Origin: a virus
DNA: 20,745 nucleotides
Strand: one strand, 5' to 3'
IMG/VR virus record: IMGVR_UViG_3300044646_000318
Span: 1-20,745 of that record
The notes under the pieces were generated by a model. It searched no databases, had not been told where the DNA came from, and worked only from the letters and a program-made list of their open reading frames with translations. Shown in pieces: positions 14,376 through 20,745 of the stretch (within the stretch, counting starts at the first letter, position 1; every line of letters begins with the position of its first letter). Both the position numbers and the translations under genes were made by a program.

Positions 14376-15482
14376 TTTTGTCTCCTTGACAATGATTTTA
14401 GGTTCGGCAACCGGCGCAGTGTTGATCGCACGACCAACGCCGACACTGGTATCTGCCGGGATAGATACGATACTGATTTCGAGCGGCATCCAACTGACTG
14501 CGCGGAAAACCTCCCGGTCTCCTTGCTTTCCGTCCGATACCATCTCGCTGATAACGTAACCGACAGACACGTTTGACCGTATTCCATCCTTTACGTCCTG
14601 CCAGATTTCCTCGGCTCGCGCACTTTTCCCAAAGCGCACGACAGCCCGCGCCACGCGGTCTGCTCCGAGGCTGATCTGCTCCACGACGCCGACTTGATCG
14701 GCCATCTCGTGATCCACAAGCAGCGGCGCACGGCCACTGCCAATAAACTCCATGTCGATTGAGCCGGGCGAGTGGTCGAGGATTTCCATGCCCCAGCCAC
14801 GGTCGACCGCCATCTCGCTCGAGAAGGCCAACGTCGCACGACGCTGGTCTTCCATGATGGACGCACGCTCAAAGATCGCTGAGCGGAATACACGCTCGGT
14901 CGGCCCCTTGCGCTTGGCAGGGCCAGCGTAGTCCTCTTCATACGGCTCATTGCCGTACATATCCTTGGGACGCTCGCCCTCGGCAAAGATTTCCTCGCCA
15001 TCTTCGGCGGCTTCTTCCAGCGCCTCGATAGCCTCGTCCGCTTCCTCGCTTTCGTCCATGTCGTACTCCGACTTGGCGAATGTCACGGTAACGGTTGCCT
15101 CGTCCTCGACGACAGCGACGACGTGCCTTGTTTCTACCTTGTCCATATTTCGTCCCTCATCTTCGCGATCCAGTTCCGCGCTTTTTCGATTAGCCCAACT
15201 CTGGCCGGGGTCTCCGCCCCAGAGTGCCCACGCGATACGCCCTGCGGACGGGTAGCCCTCTTCGCCCGGACGGAAGCCCTCGGCTTCTTTGTCGATTTCG
15301 TGTCTTGCAAAGTAACTCACCATCCTTCGGATCGTTTCGGGCGAAAGATTCGCTCGATTCTTAATGTCCCGAGCACGAGCAACGCCGACCTCTGTGCCGC
15401 CGCGTCCGAACTCTTCGCGCCACTCTAATCCGCGAGCGGCCTCTGCTGCCATTGCCTCTGTGGGCTTTGTGTCAACAGCCAT
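13083..15482 (-). CDS. fused prohead protease and HK97-fold major capsid protein, 799 codons
   Basis: One frame holds three parts. Residues about 30-100 form a small domain (GVARARDIKNRANLS, MVSYFARHE, GRIAWALWGGDPGQSW) that I recall at the N-terminus of other phage head proteins. Residues about 113-355 are an S78-type prohead protease with candidate catalytic residues H258 (LLVDHE), S306 (NVSVGY) and E335 (PLEISIVSIPAD). From M370 onward lies the major capsid protein: a charged helical delta/scaffold region (about 370-490), then the HK97 fold (LGAQFLTGLNGNVAIPRK, YWVAENSAP, LGAYVDISRRLM, NLYGYPIYVSQQVP). An acidic linker (about 142-185) sits inside the protease part. Two internal in-frame ATGs have ribosome sites. 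The start overlaps the fiber stop as TAATG. Confidence 0.9.
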   Translation of the reverse strand: MAVDTKPTEAMAAEAARGLEWREEFGRGGTEVGVARARDIKNRANLSPETIRRMVSYFARHEIDKEAEGFRPGEEGYPSAGRIAWALWGGDPGQSWANRKSAELDREDEGRNMDKVETRHVVAVVEDEATVTVTFAKSEYDMDESEEADEAIEALEEAAEDGEEIFAEGERPKDMYGNEPYEEDYAGPAKRKGPTERVFRSAIFERASIMEDQRRATLAFSSEMAVDRGWGMEILDHSPGSIDMEFIGSGRAPLLVDHEMADQVGVVEQISLGADRVARAVVRFGKSARAEEIWQDVKDGIRSNVSVGYVISEMVSDGKQGDREVFRAVSWMPLEISIVSIPADTSVGVGRAINTAPVAEPKIIVKETKMSDEINSVREDAAKAERARVSAIMDLASRHNQREFGESAIRDGASIEQFRGALLDKVASKPLNVDHEVGLSDKEVRSFSFVRAIKALSNPQDRRAQEDAAFEFEVSEAAAKKEGRTSRGLLIPVDVLYGKRDLTTSTASGTAKAGNLVATDLLAASFIDVLRNKMVLNTLGAQFLTGLNGNVAIPRKTSASSAYWVAENSAPTESTNAPAFDQVTMSPKTLGAYVDISRRLMLQSSLDIENLVRNDLATSIAVAMDGAAVAGSGSNKPTGVLNTSGIGSVTLGTNGAAPTWAMVVNLVKEVETDNALTGSAAFLTNGQVKAKLSTTSRQSSGVEGNFILGPDMANLYGYPIYVSQQVPSNLTKGSGSSLSAMLFGVWSDLLIGQWSGIDILVDQYSGSNAGTVRVVAFHDCDFAVRHPESFAECNEIVTT
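14382..14387 (-). promoter_or_regulatory. internal Shine-Dalgarno AAGGAG before the capsid ATG
   Basis: AAGGAG on the minus strand lies six bases before ATG 14375 inside the protease-capsid frame, at the junction between the protease end and the delta domain. It is among the best ribosome sites in the window. Confidence 0.65.
15153..15158 (-). promoter_or_regulatory. internal Shine-Dalgarno GAGGGA before the protease ATG
   Basis: GAGGGA on the minus strand lies six bases before ATG 15146 (codon 113), exactly where the protease part begins (MDKVETRHVV) after the N-terminal domain. It could start a protease-capsid product lacking that domain. Confidence 0.45.
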
Positions 15483-17161
15483 TACTCAAGCCTCAAGAAC
15501 GATTCCGCCGTCGTCGTCAATGTTAAGGCTACCACACGAACCGTGCCGTCGCTGCCTTTGACCTTGATCGTGAGCGTGGAATTGTCGGTCAACTCAAACA
15601 CCATGTCGCCGTTGCTGCTCGGCGTGGCCGATGCTGCGGGTTGAATGGTCACCGCATTGGAGTTTTGCGTCGACATTGTGCCAAGGCCACTGACTGCGGT
15701 ATTTGCAATCGAGATAGCCGTGTTCGATGCGGCAGTAAGCCGACCCTGCGCGTCTACGGTGAATGTCCCAACTTGGGACGCCGAACCGTAGGACGCTGCC
15801 GTCACTGCGGTATTGGCGAGCGAGATGGTGCGGTTCGCAGACAGATCGCCGCCGCCGCTCAATCCTGTGCCAGCCGAGATGGTCGTGGCGGAGGCCGCAG
15901 CACCTAGAGCAGTCAAAGCCGCGCCCGCTGTGGTCGATCCTGTGCCGCCGTTCGCAACGGCCAGCGTACCGGCCAGCGTAATGGTGCCGCTGCTTGTGAT
16001 CGGGCCACCAGAGGTGGTCAGCCCAGTGGTGCCGCCCGATACATCAATGCTCGTGACCGTGCCCACGCCGCCAGCCGAGATCCACTCGACATCCGTGCCG
16101 CCGATGTTGACGGCAAGCACTTTTCCGGCGTTGCTGGTATACGTCGGCAACAGATTCGTGCGTGCGCCAGAGGCCGACGATGCGCCTGTTCCGCCATCCG
16201 CCACGGCCAGATCGGTAATGCCGGTAACGCTACCGCCGGAGATGCTGACGCTGTTGGCGTTCTGGGTGGACATCGTGCCCAGCCCAGAAACCGCCGTGTT
16301 AGCAATCGAAATCGACGTATTGCTCGCAGCGGTGAGTCTGCCCTGCGCGTCTACCGTGAAGGTTGCAACTTGTGATGCAGAGCCATACGAGGCCGCTGTG
16401 ACGGCAGTATTTGAGAGGCTGATGGTTCTATTGGCCGAGAGGTCTCCGCCGCCAGAAAGCCCTGTCCCTGCGCTTACGGTGCGCCCTGTGGGTACGCCGC
16501 CCAGGTTAGAGAGCGCGGTCGATGCGTCCGAGGCTCCCGTGCCACCGTCTGCGATGGCAAGGTCGGTAATCCCAGAGACGGAACCGCCGGTAATTGCAAC
16601 CGCGCTGGCGTTCTGCGTGGACATCGTACCGAGGCCGCTCACCGCCGTGTTAGCGATAGCGATATTGGTATTGCTAGCAGATGTCAAACGGCCTTGAGCG
16701 TCTACTGTAAACGTTGCAACTTGGGACGCAGAACCATATGCGGCCGCTGTAACCGCGGTGTTTGCGAGAGTCAGTGTCCTGTTTGTCGACAGATCGCCGC
16801 CGCCCGATAGCCCTGTGCCCGCCGTGAGCGTGCGACTCGTAGGCACGCCGCCTAAATTAGATAGAGCAGTCGATGCGTCGCTTGCTCCTGTGCCGCCATC
16901 TGCGATAGCAAGATCAGTAATTCCAGATACCGAACCGCCGGTGATCGCTACGTTGTTAGCATTCTGCGTGGATATTGTGCCGAGGCCGCTGATTGCACTG
17001 TAAGCAATAGAATTGGCTGTGAGCGCAGACAATGAGGTGATGTCAGAATTTGCCCCCTTTTTTGCGCCATCGGGCCAGCCGGTGCGGACAACAACCTCGT
17101 TGTTCGATTCCTCAATGACGACCGATTGCAAAGTTTCGTCAACGATGATGCGCTCGGTCAT
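15482..17161 (-). CDS. candidate head fiber protein with 117-aa repeats, 559 aa
   Basis: The start at 17161 is supported by an ATGA overlap with the upstream gene and GAGGTGA six bases before it; an alternative start at 17191 has neither. The N-terminus (TERIIVDETLQSVVIEESNNEVVV) looks like an attachment region. Repeats of 117 residues follow at about 58-174 and 175-291, with partial copies at about 292-330 and 380-490. Each has SGLGTMSTQN, ADGGTGAS, AGTGLSGGGDLS and a YGSASQVATFTVDAQGRL block, as in trimeric phage fibers. The C-terminus (about 500-559) is a non-repeat beta region. Its location between portal-side genes and the capsid, far from the tail tip, suggests a fiber on the head. No chaperone domain is seen at its end. 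Confidence 0.7.
   Translation of the reverse strand: MTERIIVDETLQSVVIEESNNEVVVRTGWPDGAKKGANSDITSLSALTANSIAYSAISGLGTISTQNANNVAITGGSVSGITDLAIADGGTGASDASTALSNLGGVPTSRTLTAGTGLSGGGDLSTNRTLTLANTAVTAAAYGSASQVATFTVDAQGRLTSASNTNIAIANTAVSGLGTMSTQNASAVAITGGSVSGITDLAIADGGTGASDASTALSNLGGVPTGRTVSAGTGLSGGGDLSANRTISLSNTAVTAASYGSASQVATFTVDAQGRLTAASNTSISIANTAVSGLGTMSTQNANSVSISGGSVTGITDLAVADGGTGASSASGARTNLLPTYTSNAGKVLAVNIGGTDVEWISAGGVGTVTSIDVSGGTTGLTTSGGPITSSGTITLAGTLAVANGGTGSTTAGAALTALGAAASATTISAGTGLSGGGDLSANRTISLANTAVTAASYGSASQVGTFTVDAQGRLTAASNTAISIANTAVSGLGTMSTQNSNAVTIQPAASATPSSNGDMVFELTDNSTLTIKVKGSDGTVRVVALTLTTTAESFLRLE
15663..17000 (-). repeat. in-frame tandem repeats of 351 bp within the fiber gene
   Basis: The anchor TTCTGCGTGG and its near copies occur at 16962, 16611 and 16260, exactly 351 bp apart (117 codons). 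A further diverged copy lies at 15663 after a 597-bp (199-codon) step that includes a non-repeat insert. Protein copies are nearly identical while many third codon positions differ. Confidence 0.8.
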
Positions 17162-17502
17162 CGCGTCACCTCTGCGTCTACAGTGAAGCAACCCTGCACG
17201 AGCCGATACACCGTGCTGCCCGAGACTAACTCTAGGTCATAGACATAGTGACCGGCGACGACCGCTGCCGTATCCGCTGCCGTTACGGTTAGCGTGATAG
17301 TGCCAGCCGTGCCGCCAAGCGCAATGCGCGAGTTCTCTGTGGTTAGCGACAGCAGCGTGGAGGATGACTCGACCGTTTCGCGCACTTGCATACGCGCTGT
17401 GTAGCCGGTCAAGTTTACCGCGCTTGATGAATCGTCGAGCCATGTCAACTGACGGCTGAAGGTTGCGCCTTGATCGCAAACGATGTCGTATTTAGCCGCC
17501 AT
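17158..17502 (-). CDS. BppU-N-like beta-sandwich protein, probable fiber partner, 114 aa
   Basis: The opening KYDIVCDQGATFSRQLTWLDD followed by VNLTGYTARMQVRE is a pattern I recall in many phages near fiber genes. It is similar in layout to the N-terminal domain of baseplate/receptor-binding accessory proteins (BppU-N). The rest is beta-rich (GTAGTITLTVTAADTAAV, GHYVYDLELV, VYRLVQGCFTV). It overlaps the portal stop by 11 bases, has GAGGTG before its ATG, and ends in an ATGA overlap with the fiber gene. Tight coupling suggests it anchors the fiber to the capsid or assists its folding. Confidence 0.6.
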   Translation of the reverse strand: MAAKYDIVCDQGATFSRQLTWLDDSSSAVNLTGYTARMQVRETVESSSTLLSLTTENSRIALGGTAGTITLTVTAADTAAVVAGHYVYDLELVSGSTVYRLVQGCFTVDAEVTR

Positions 17503-18937
17503 TGCTCACCTCTGGAGGAATCAAAGAAGTGCCGCCCGGAAGCGTTACATTGAACGACGCGATCATCTCTTCTTCGGCTTGACGCTCACGCATCACATCC
17601 TCAATGTCTAGGCCGCGCTCTGCGAGTGCTTGTGTGCGTGTCATCAGTCCGTTATTGATCGCAACAATCTGCGCCTCCGCCTCATTGCGCGGATCAACCC
17701 ACTGCCAGCCACGCGGCACCCACTGGGTCGCGCTGAACTTGAAGAACTTGTTGGCCGGAAGGTTAATCACGCCAGAGTCGAGCGTTTGTCGCAGCCAGCG
17801 CAGATAAACCGGCTGGCAGAAATGCTCAATGACCCAATGCTGCACGGTGCGCCAATGGTCGCGCTCCTCGAGCAGTCCTTGGCGGATGGACGAATACGAT
17901 ACCGCCTCGAGATCATTAGCCAGCGACGTATAAGACACGCCGAGGCCGGAGGCTATGCCGCGCAGCATCGCCTTTTCAAAGTCCTTAAAAGCCGTCGAGG
18001 GATGCTGCGGATCGTATGCCTTGAAGTCTACGCCAGCGGGCAGTTGCGAGAACTGTCCCGGCTGCACGTCCATATTGAGCGTGCCGTCCGGTGCAGTGCC
18101 ATCGCCTTGGTACTCGTCGCCGGATTCCGAGACGAAAAAACCCATCTTGGAAGCCGACACTCGCGCTGCGACTAACTCGGCCTCTTCGTAACCGCCGAGC
18201 ATCTTTAGCCGCGTCATCGAGGTGGCCGTCCACGGACTGCCGCGATTCTGGCCGATACGATCCACGCGGAATGCGTGAATCATGCGCTCGGCTGGAATGC
18301 GCTCTGTCTTGGGGTTCGTCGTGCCGATCTGATAATCATCGGGCGGACGTACCCGCACATGGTAAGCGACCGGACGGCCAGAGGCATCTATCTCGATGCC
18401 CATGCGAATCTGACCGCCGTTTGCCAGAATCTCGTTCTTGTCTTGGTCGACAAGATCGGGATCAATGAACTGTAAGCGAAAACGGAATGGGTTTGCATTG
18501 TCCTCTACGAACAACACAAAGCACTCGCCGTCTCGCGCTACGCTCTCGATAAAGACCCGCTGTGCGTCGATCCACGACAGCCGACCGTCTACCGTACACA
18601 CGCCAGGCTGCGCCCACGCATAGAACGCCGCTTCTAACTGTTGATTGGCTACTTGATCGAGCGCACCCGTCTGCTCACGCGCACGCACCTGTAAGGTGAT
18701 GCCACGCGGCCCGACGACGTTGGTTGCTACGAGATCAAGATACCGTCGCGCATAGTCATTATTTTGGCAGAGATCCCGCGAGCGAGCACGCATGGCTTTA
18801 AGTGCATAGCGTAGATCGCTGTCGGCGGTTTTGGTTTGAACGAGCCAGTCGGAGAAAAGCCGTCCGGTGTTTGCTGCGTCAAAGGATCGCTTGCGAGGCT
18901 TTGGCGTTTGTCTTTTGAAATAGTCGAGTAGACTCAT
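17492..18937 (-). CDS. portal protein, lambda gpB-like
   Basis: This 481-aa protein forms the ring through which DNA enters and leaves the head. It matches the lambda-type portal family (Phage_portal_2): a basic N-terminus, LKAMRARSRDLCQNNDYARRYLD, NVVGPRGITLQ, RDGECFVLF, RMIHAFRVDRIGQNRGSPW and, further on, YSSIRQGLLEERD. The length is slightly shorter than lambda gpB. It begins with an ATGA overlap to the gpW-like gene, the same order as W-B in lambda. No separate clamp or protease domain is seen. Confidence 0.93.
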   Translation of the reverse strand: MSLLDYFKRQTPKPRKRSFDAANTGRLFSDWLVQTKTADSDLRYALKAMRARSRDLCQNNDYARRYLDLVATNVVGPRGITLQVRAREQTGALDQVANQQLEAAFYAWAQPGVCTVDGRLSWIDAQRVFIESVARDGECFVLFVEDNANPFRFRLQFIDPDLVDQDKNEILANGGQIRMGIEIDASGRPVAYHVRVRPPDDYQIGTTNPKTERIPAERMIHAFRVDRIGQNRGSPWTATSMTRLKMLGGYEEAELVAARVSASKMGFFVSESGDEYQGDGTAPDGTLNMDVQPGQFSQLPAGVDFKAYDPQHPSTAFKDFEKAMLRGIASGLGVSYTSLANDLEAVSYSSIRQGLLEERDHWRTVQHWVIEHFCQPVYLRWLRQTLDSGVINLPANKFFKFSATQWVPRGWQWVDPRNEAEAQIVAINNGLMTRTQALAERGLDIEDVMRERQAEEEMIASFNVTLPGGTSLIPPEVSNGG

Positions 18938-19521
18938 GCCGTAAACCTCACGCGAATGGTGGCGTTAGTTCCCAATCCCTTGGCGATCTGTTCGGCCCTG
19001 CGCTCTCGCGTCACCTCGCCCTTGAGCCGTTCGCGTTCGGTCAAAAGGTCGGCACGATTCCAGCGCGAGAGCGAGCGTCCGGCAATCGAGTAGGACGCGG
19101 CTGCAAGGTTGGTCGGGTCTTTTAAGTACGTTTCGATGTTGTCGAGCGCAATCTGCGCGAACGAGCGCGGATCGGCTGAACTGGTCGAGCGGTTCGGCGC
19201 AACCTCGAACACGCCTTTGTCGACTTCGATACGGGCAGAGTCCGAGGTGCGGGTGATGTATGCGACCCAGTGATACCGGCCTTCTTCGTAGTTGGCTGTC
19301 GTCGTCGAGGAAACCGAGACCGTGTAAGCCTCGGTCGAGCCGGTGGTCGAGATAGCAATCTTCTCGCCCGTGATCTCTCGACGCGCAATGTACGAAAGGC
19401 TATAGGCCGACGATGGGTAGTCCGTGACTAAATCGGTGCGCTTCCACGCCCAGAGATCGCCCGCTTGCAGAGCGGTCGGCTCTCGGGTCGGATAATTCGC
19501 AGAGTCAAAAAGGTTAGCCAT
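18934..19521 (-). CDS. gpW-like head completion protein with N-terminal beta domain, 195 aa
   Basis: The C-terminal ~75 residues (FAQIALDNIETYLKDP, AASYSIAGRSLSRWNRADLLTERERLK, TIRVRF) follow the helix, hairpin, helix plan of lambda gpW, which closes the portal after packaging. The first ~115 residues are a beta-sandwich-like domain (LQAGDLWAWKRTDL, AYTVSVSS, GRYHWVAYITR, IEVDKGVFEVAP) similar in pattern to the 114-aa protein downstream. gpW itself is 68 aa, so this looks like a fusion. Position directly before the portal supports the gpW call. The beta domain may decorate the head vertex, which is inference. Confidence 0.6.
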   Translation of the reverse strand: MANLFDSANYPTREPTALQAGDLWAWKRTDLVTDYPSSAYSLSYIARREITGEKIAISTTGSTEAYTVSVSSTTTANYEEGRYHWVAYITRTSDSARIEVDKGVFEVAPNRSTSSADPRSFAQIALDNIETYLKDPTNLAAASYSIAGRSLSRWNRADLLTERERLKGEVTRERRAEQIAKGLGTNATIRVRFTA

Positions 19522-19536
19522 AGACTACCCCTAGAT

Positions 19537-19686
19537 TTATTGTACCGGCTCCGAAGGCGGAACCTGTGGCTCGGCCTGCTCTTTAATCTTCAACACCAGA
19601 GGCCATGCGCCAGTTTTAGTGGGCAGATCGCCAAGCACTTGCAGAATGGCGTTGACTTCTTCAATCGTCAATTCAAGTTTAATCAT
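19537..19686 (-). CDS. small conserved phage protein, 49 aa
   Basis: The gene starts with a TAATG overlap to the 106-aa gene. The product begins MIKLELTIEEVNAILQVLG, then LPTKTGAWPLVLKIKEQ, and ends in a Pro/Glu-rich tail. I recall very similar small helical proteins in many environmental phages next to fiber genes; none has a known function. The frame is compact, open and fits exactly between its neighbours, so it is very likely real. Confidence 0.75.
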   Translation of the reverse strand: MIKLELTIEEVNAILQVLGDLPTKTGAWPLVLKIKEQAEPQVPPSEPVQ

Positions 19687-20006
19687 TAGGCTACCCACGG
19701 CAGCGGCGGCGAAACAACCGGCGGGTTGATTTGGTTTTGAATCTGCTGCTCCACCGCAGCCTCGGTCGCGTCCTTATCCACGCCGTTGGCCCAGATCCAT
19801 CCCAACACTTGATCTTTCGTCAGTTGGTCATACGGGGTGAACGCACCCTGCACGACGGGAAACGAACAGGTCGAGTAGACGCTGCCGTTGTATTGGCCGT
19901 CTACGCCGTTGCACTGCCAGTGCGCCGTGACGACGTAATCCGCGCCCTCTGCGGTTTGCGGGATGCAGTTAAGAACCGAGATGTTCCATGTGATTACAGT
20001 AGACAT
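19686..20006 (-). CDS. DUF7936-like protein, 106 aa
   Basis: The sequence has the look of the DUF7936 family as I recall it: VITWNISVLNCIPQ, VVTAHWQCNGVDGQYNGSVYSTCSF, then DQVLGWIWANGVDKDATE and a C-terminal INPPVV / PPLPW. The N-terminal two thirds are beta-rich and the C-terminal part is a short helix plus a Pro-rich tail. It lies between the spike and the gpW-like gene. The stop of the 55-aa gene directly abuts its ATG. A virion or fiber-associated role is likely by position; the function is unknown. Confidence 0.7.
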   Translation of the reverse strand: MSTVITWNISVLNCIPQTAEGADYVVTAHWQCNGVDGQYNGSVYSTCSFPVVQGAFTPYDQLTKDQVLGWIWANGVDKDATEAAVEQQIQNQINPPVVSPPLPWVA

Positions 20007-20174
20007 TTATTTACTCTCCAATTTGTCTTTTACGTCCGTCACGCCTTTTTCATTTAAGCGAACGGTTACACCATCTTTGCGCTGCTCAATAAAGCCATCT
20101 TGCTTGAATTTAATGTTGCCGCCTAACGCAGCAAAGTTTGTCAAATCTAACTTTTTTCCGTCAATCTCAAGCAT
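20007..20174 (-). CDS. small hypothetical protein, 55 aa
   Basis: The ATG at 20174 shares a base with the stop of the spike gene (TAATG), and its own stop directly abuts the next ATG. The product (LEIDGKKLDLTNFAALGG, then DGVTVRLNEKGVTDVKDKLESK) is charged and probably a small alpha/beta fold. I do not recognise it. The region is A+T-richer than the head genes, like the spike gene before it. The perfect fit between overlapping neighbours supports it being real. Confidence 0.6.
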   Translation of the reverse strand: MLEIDGKKLDLTNFAALGGNIKFKQDGFIEQRKDGVTVRLNEKGVTDVKDKLESK

Positions 20175-20745
20175 TATTTGCTCTCCAATGCGGCGACTTT
20201 CGCCTCAAGTGATTTAATCATTGCTTGCTGCTCTTGGATGGCCTTGACCAACACAGGGATCAAGTCCTGCCGCACAGACTTGTACGGCTTTTCGCCTTCC
20301 GGTGCAGGATCGCGCCACTCGTCAACAAGGTCGGGGAATACCTGTTCAAACTCTTGAGCGATAAATCCACGGTCGCCCTTGATGTCTTTGCCCTTGCCTT
20401 CTTTCCAGTCAAACTTGCGAGGCTTCAATGCAAGAACAGCATCAAGACCAACATCCAAATCACTGACGTTTTCTTTAAACCGCTGATCGGAAATGGCGCT
20501 AATTGTTGTATTGGTAGCGTAAACCGTGCCGCCCATTCCGACATAAAAACGATTAGCGGCTGCTCCAGTTGAGTAAACAACTAACGTTTCTGTAGTGTTA
20601 TCAGTTCCCGATCTTGTCGATGCAATAGAACCGTTTCCGTACAAACGCCCGCCCGTTGCAGCAGTGTTGTCAGCACTCGTCGTCCCAACCAGAAATTCCC
20701 CCGCCGCCGTGATGCGGGCGCGTTCGGAGCCGCCAGTATAAAACC
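20174..20745 (-). CDS. fiber/spike protein C-terminal part with S74 intramolecular chaperone (5' part beyond window)
   Basis: The frame is open to the right edge, so the start is outside the window. The visible part begins with FYTGGSERARITAAGEFLVG, a repeat-like stretch common in phage fibers. It ends in the endosialidase-type chaperone domain (Peptidase_S74): SDQRFKENVSDLD (Ser at about 20491-20489 as the likely self-cleavage residue), ALKPRKFDWK, GFIAQEFEQVFPDLV, then SVRQDLIPVLVKAIQEQQ and a trimeric coiled coil (AMIKSLEAKVAALESK). The chaperone aids trimer folding and is then cut off. The protein is likely a receptor-binding fiber or spike, placed unusually upstream of the head genes. 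Confidence 0.88.
   Translation of the reverse strand, partial: FYTGGSERARITAAGEFLVGTTSADNTAATGGRLYGNGSIASTRSGTDNTTETLVVYSTGAAANRFYVGMGGTVYATNTTISAISDQRFKENVSDLDVGLDAVLALKPRKFDWKEGKGKDIKGDRGFIAQEFEQVFPDLVDEWRDPAPEGEKPYKSVRQDLIPVLVKAIQEQQAMIKSLEAKVAALESK

Noticed and set aside
15813-16697. Long plus-strand frame of 294 codons opposite the fiber gene
   Set aside because: It mirrors the repeats of the minus-strand fiber, has a repetitive Val/Pro/Ala-rich product and no ribosome site; the coupled minus-strand gene explains the region.
15663-17000. Regularly spaced repeats considered as CRISPR or noncoding array
   Set aside because: The 351-bp period is a multiple of three and the frame is open throughout with trimeric-fiber protein motifs.

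Overview
The window is a block of the genome of a tailed double-stranded DNA phage (Caudoviricetes), most likely with a siphovirus-type non-contractile tail. The evidence is an almost gapless minus-strand series of virion genes in the lambda-like order gpW-like connector, gpB-like portal, protease/capsid, gpFII-like connectors, gpU-like terminator, tail tube, frameshifted G/GT chaperone, tape measure and M/L/K/J-like tip. The host cannot be named from the sequence. Shine-Dalgarno motifs, a GH24 lysozyme and a 3TM holin suggest a Gram-negative bacterium, and several small proteins resemble families I know from aquatic environmental phages. Both points are inference.

Layout. Positions 41-822 (+) hold a small membrane protein translationally coupled to a protein with an Xre-like N-terminus and a sigma-70 region 4 C-terminus. 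It converges on the end of the late operon. Everything from about 841 to the right edge is on the minus strand, so transcription order runs from right to left. At the right edge lies the 3' part of a fiber or spike ending in an S74 intramolecular chaperone. Three small genes follow (55, 106 and 49 aa). The head module is next: a gpW-like protein with an N-terminal beta domain, the portal, a 114-aa beta-sandwich protein, a 117-aa-repeat fiber, and a single 799-codon frame carrying an N-terminal domain, an S78-type prohead protease and an HK97-fold capsid. A three-gene insert follows (Rossmann MptE/DUF115-like, 61 aa, SAM methyltransferase).

The connector and tail module covers 11870-3983. It has two paralogous gpFII-like proteins, a tail terminator, the tail tube, and a chaperone with a -1 slippery heptamer A AAA AAC and a 54-codon extension. 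The tape measure, three tip or hub proteins and a long tip protein with FN3 and Ig-like domains complete it. The lysis region (3972-2318) has three small proteins with an N-terminal membrane segment and a charged helix, a 3TM holin-like protein and a GH24 lysozyme. The operon ends with a small Cys protein (TTG start), a metallophosphoesterase and a second Cys-rich small protein.

Most junctions are ATGA, TGATG or TAATG overlaps, so the late genes probably form one long translationally coupled transcript starting beyond the right edge. No convincing promoter, factor-independent terminator, tRNA, CRISPR array, integrase or insertion sequence was seen. Terminase and replication genes are not in the window. 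The points most worth a second look are the nested starts in the protease-capsid frame, the sigma-like protein facing the late operon, the enzyme insert inside the head module, the candidate head fiber, and the series of small membrane proteins.
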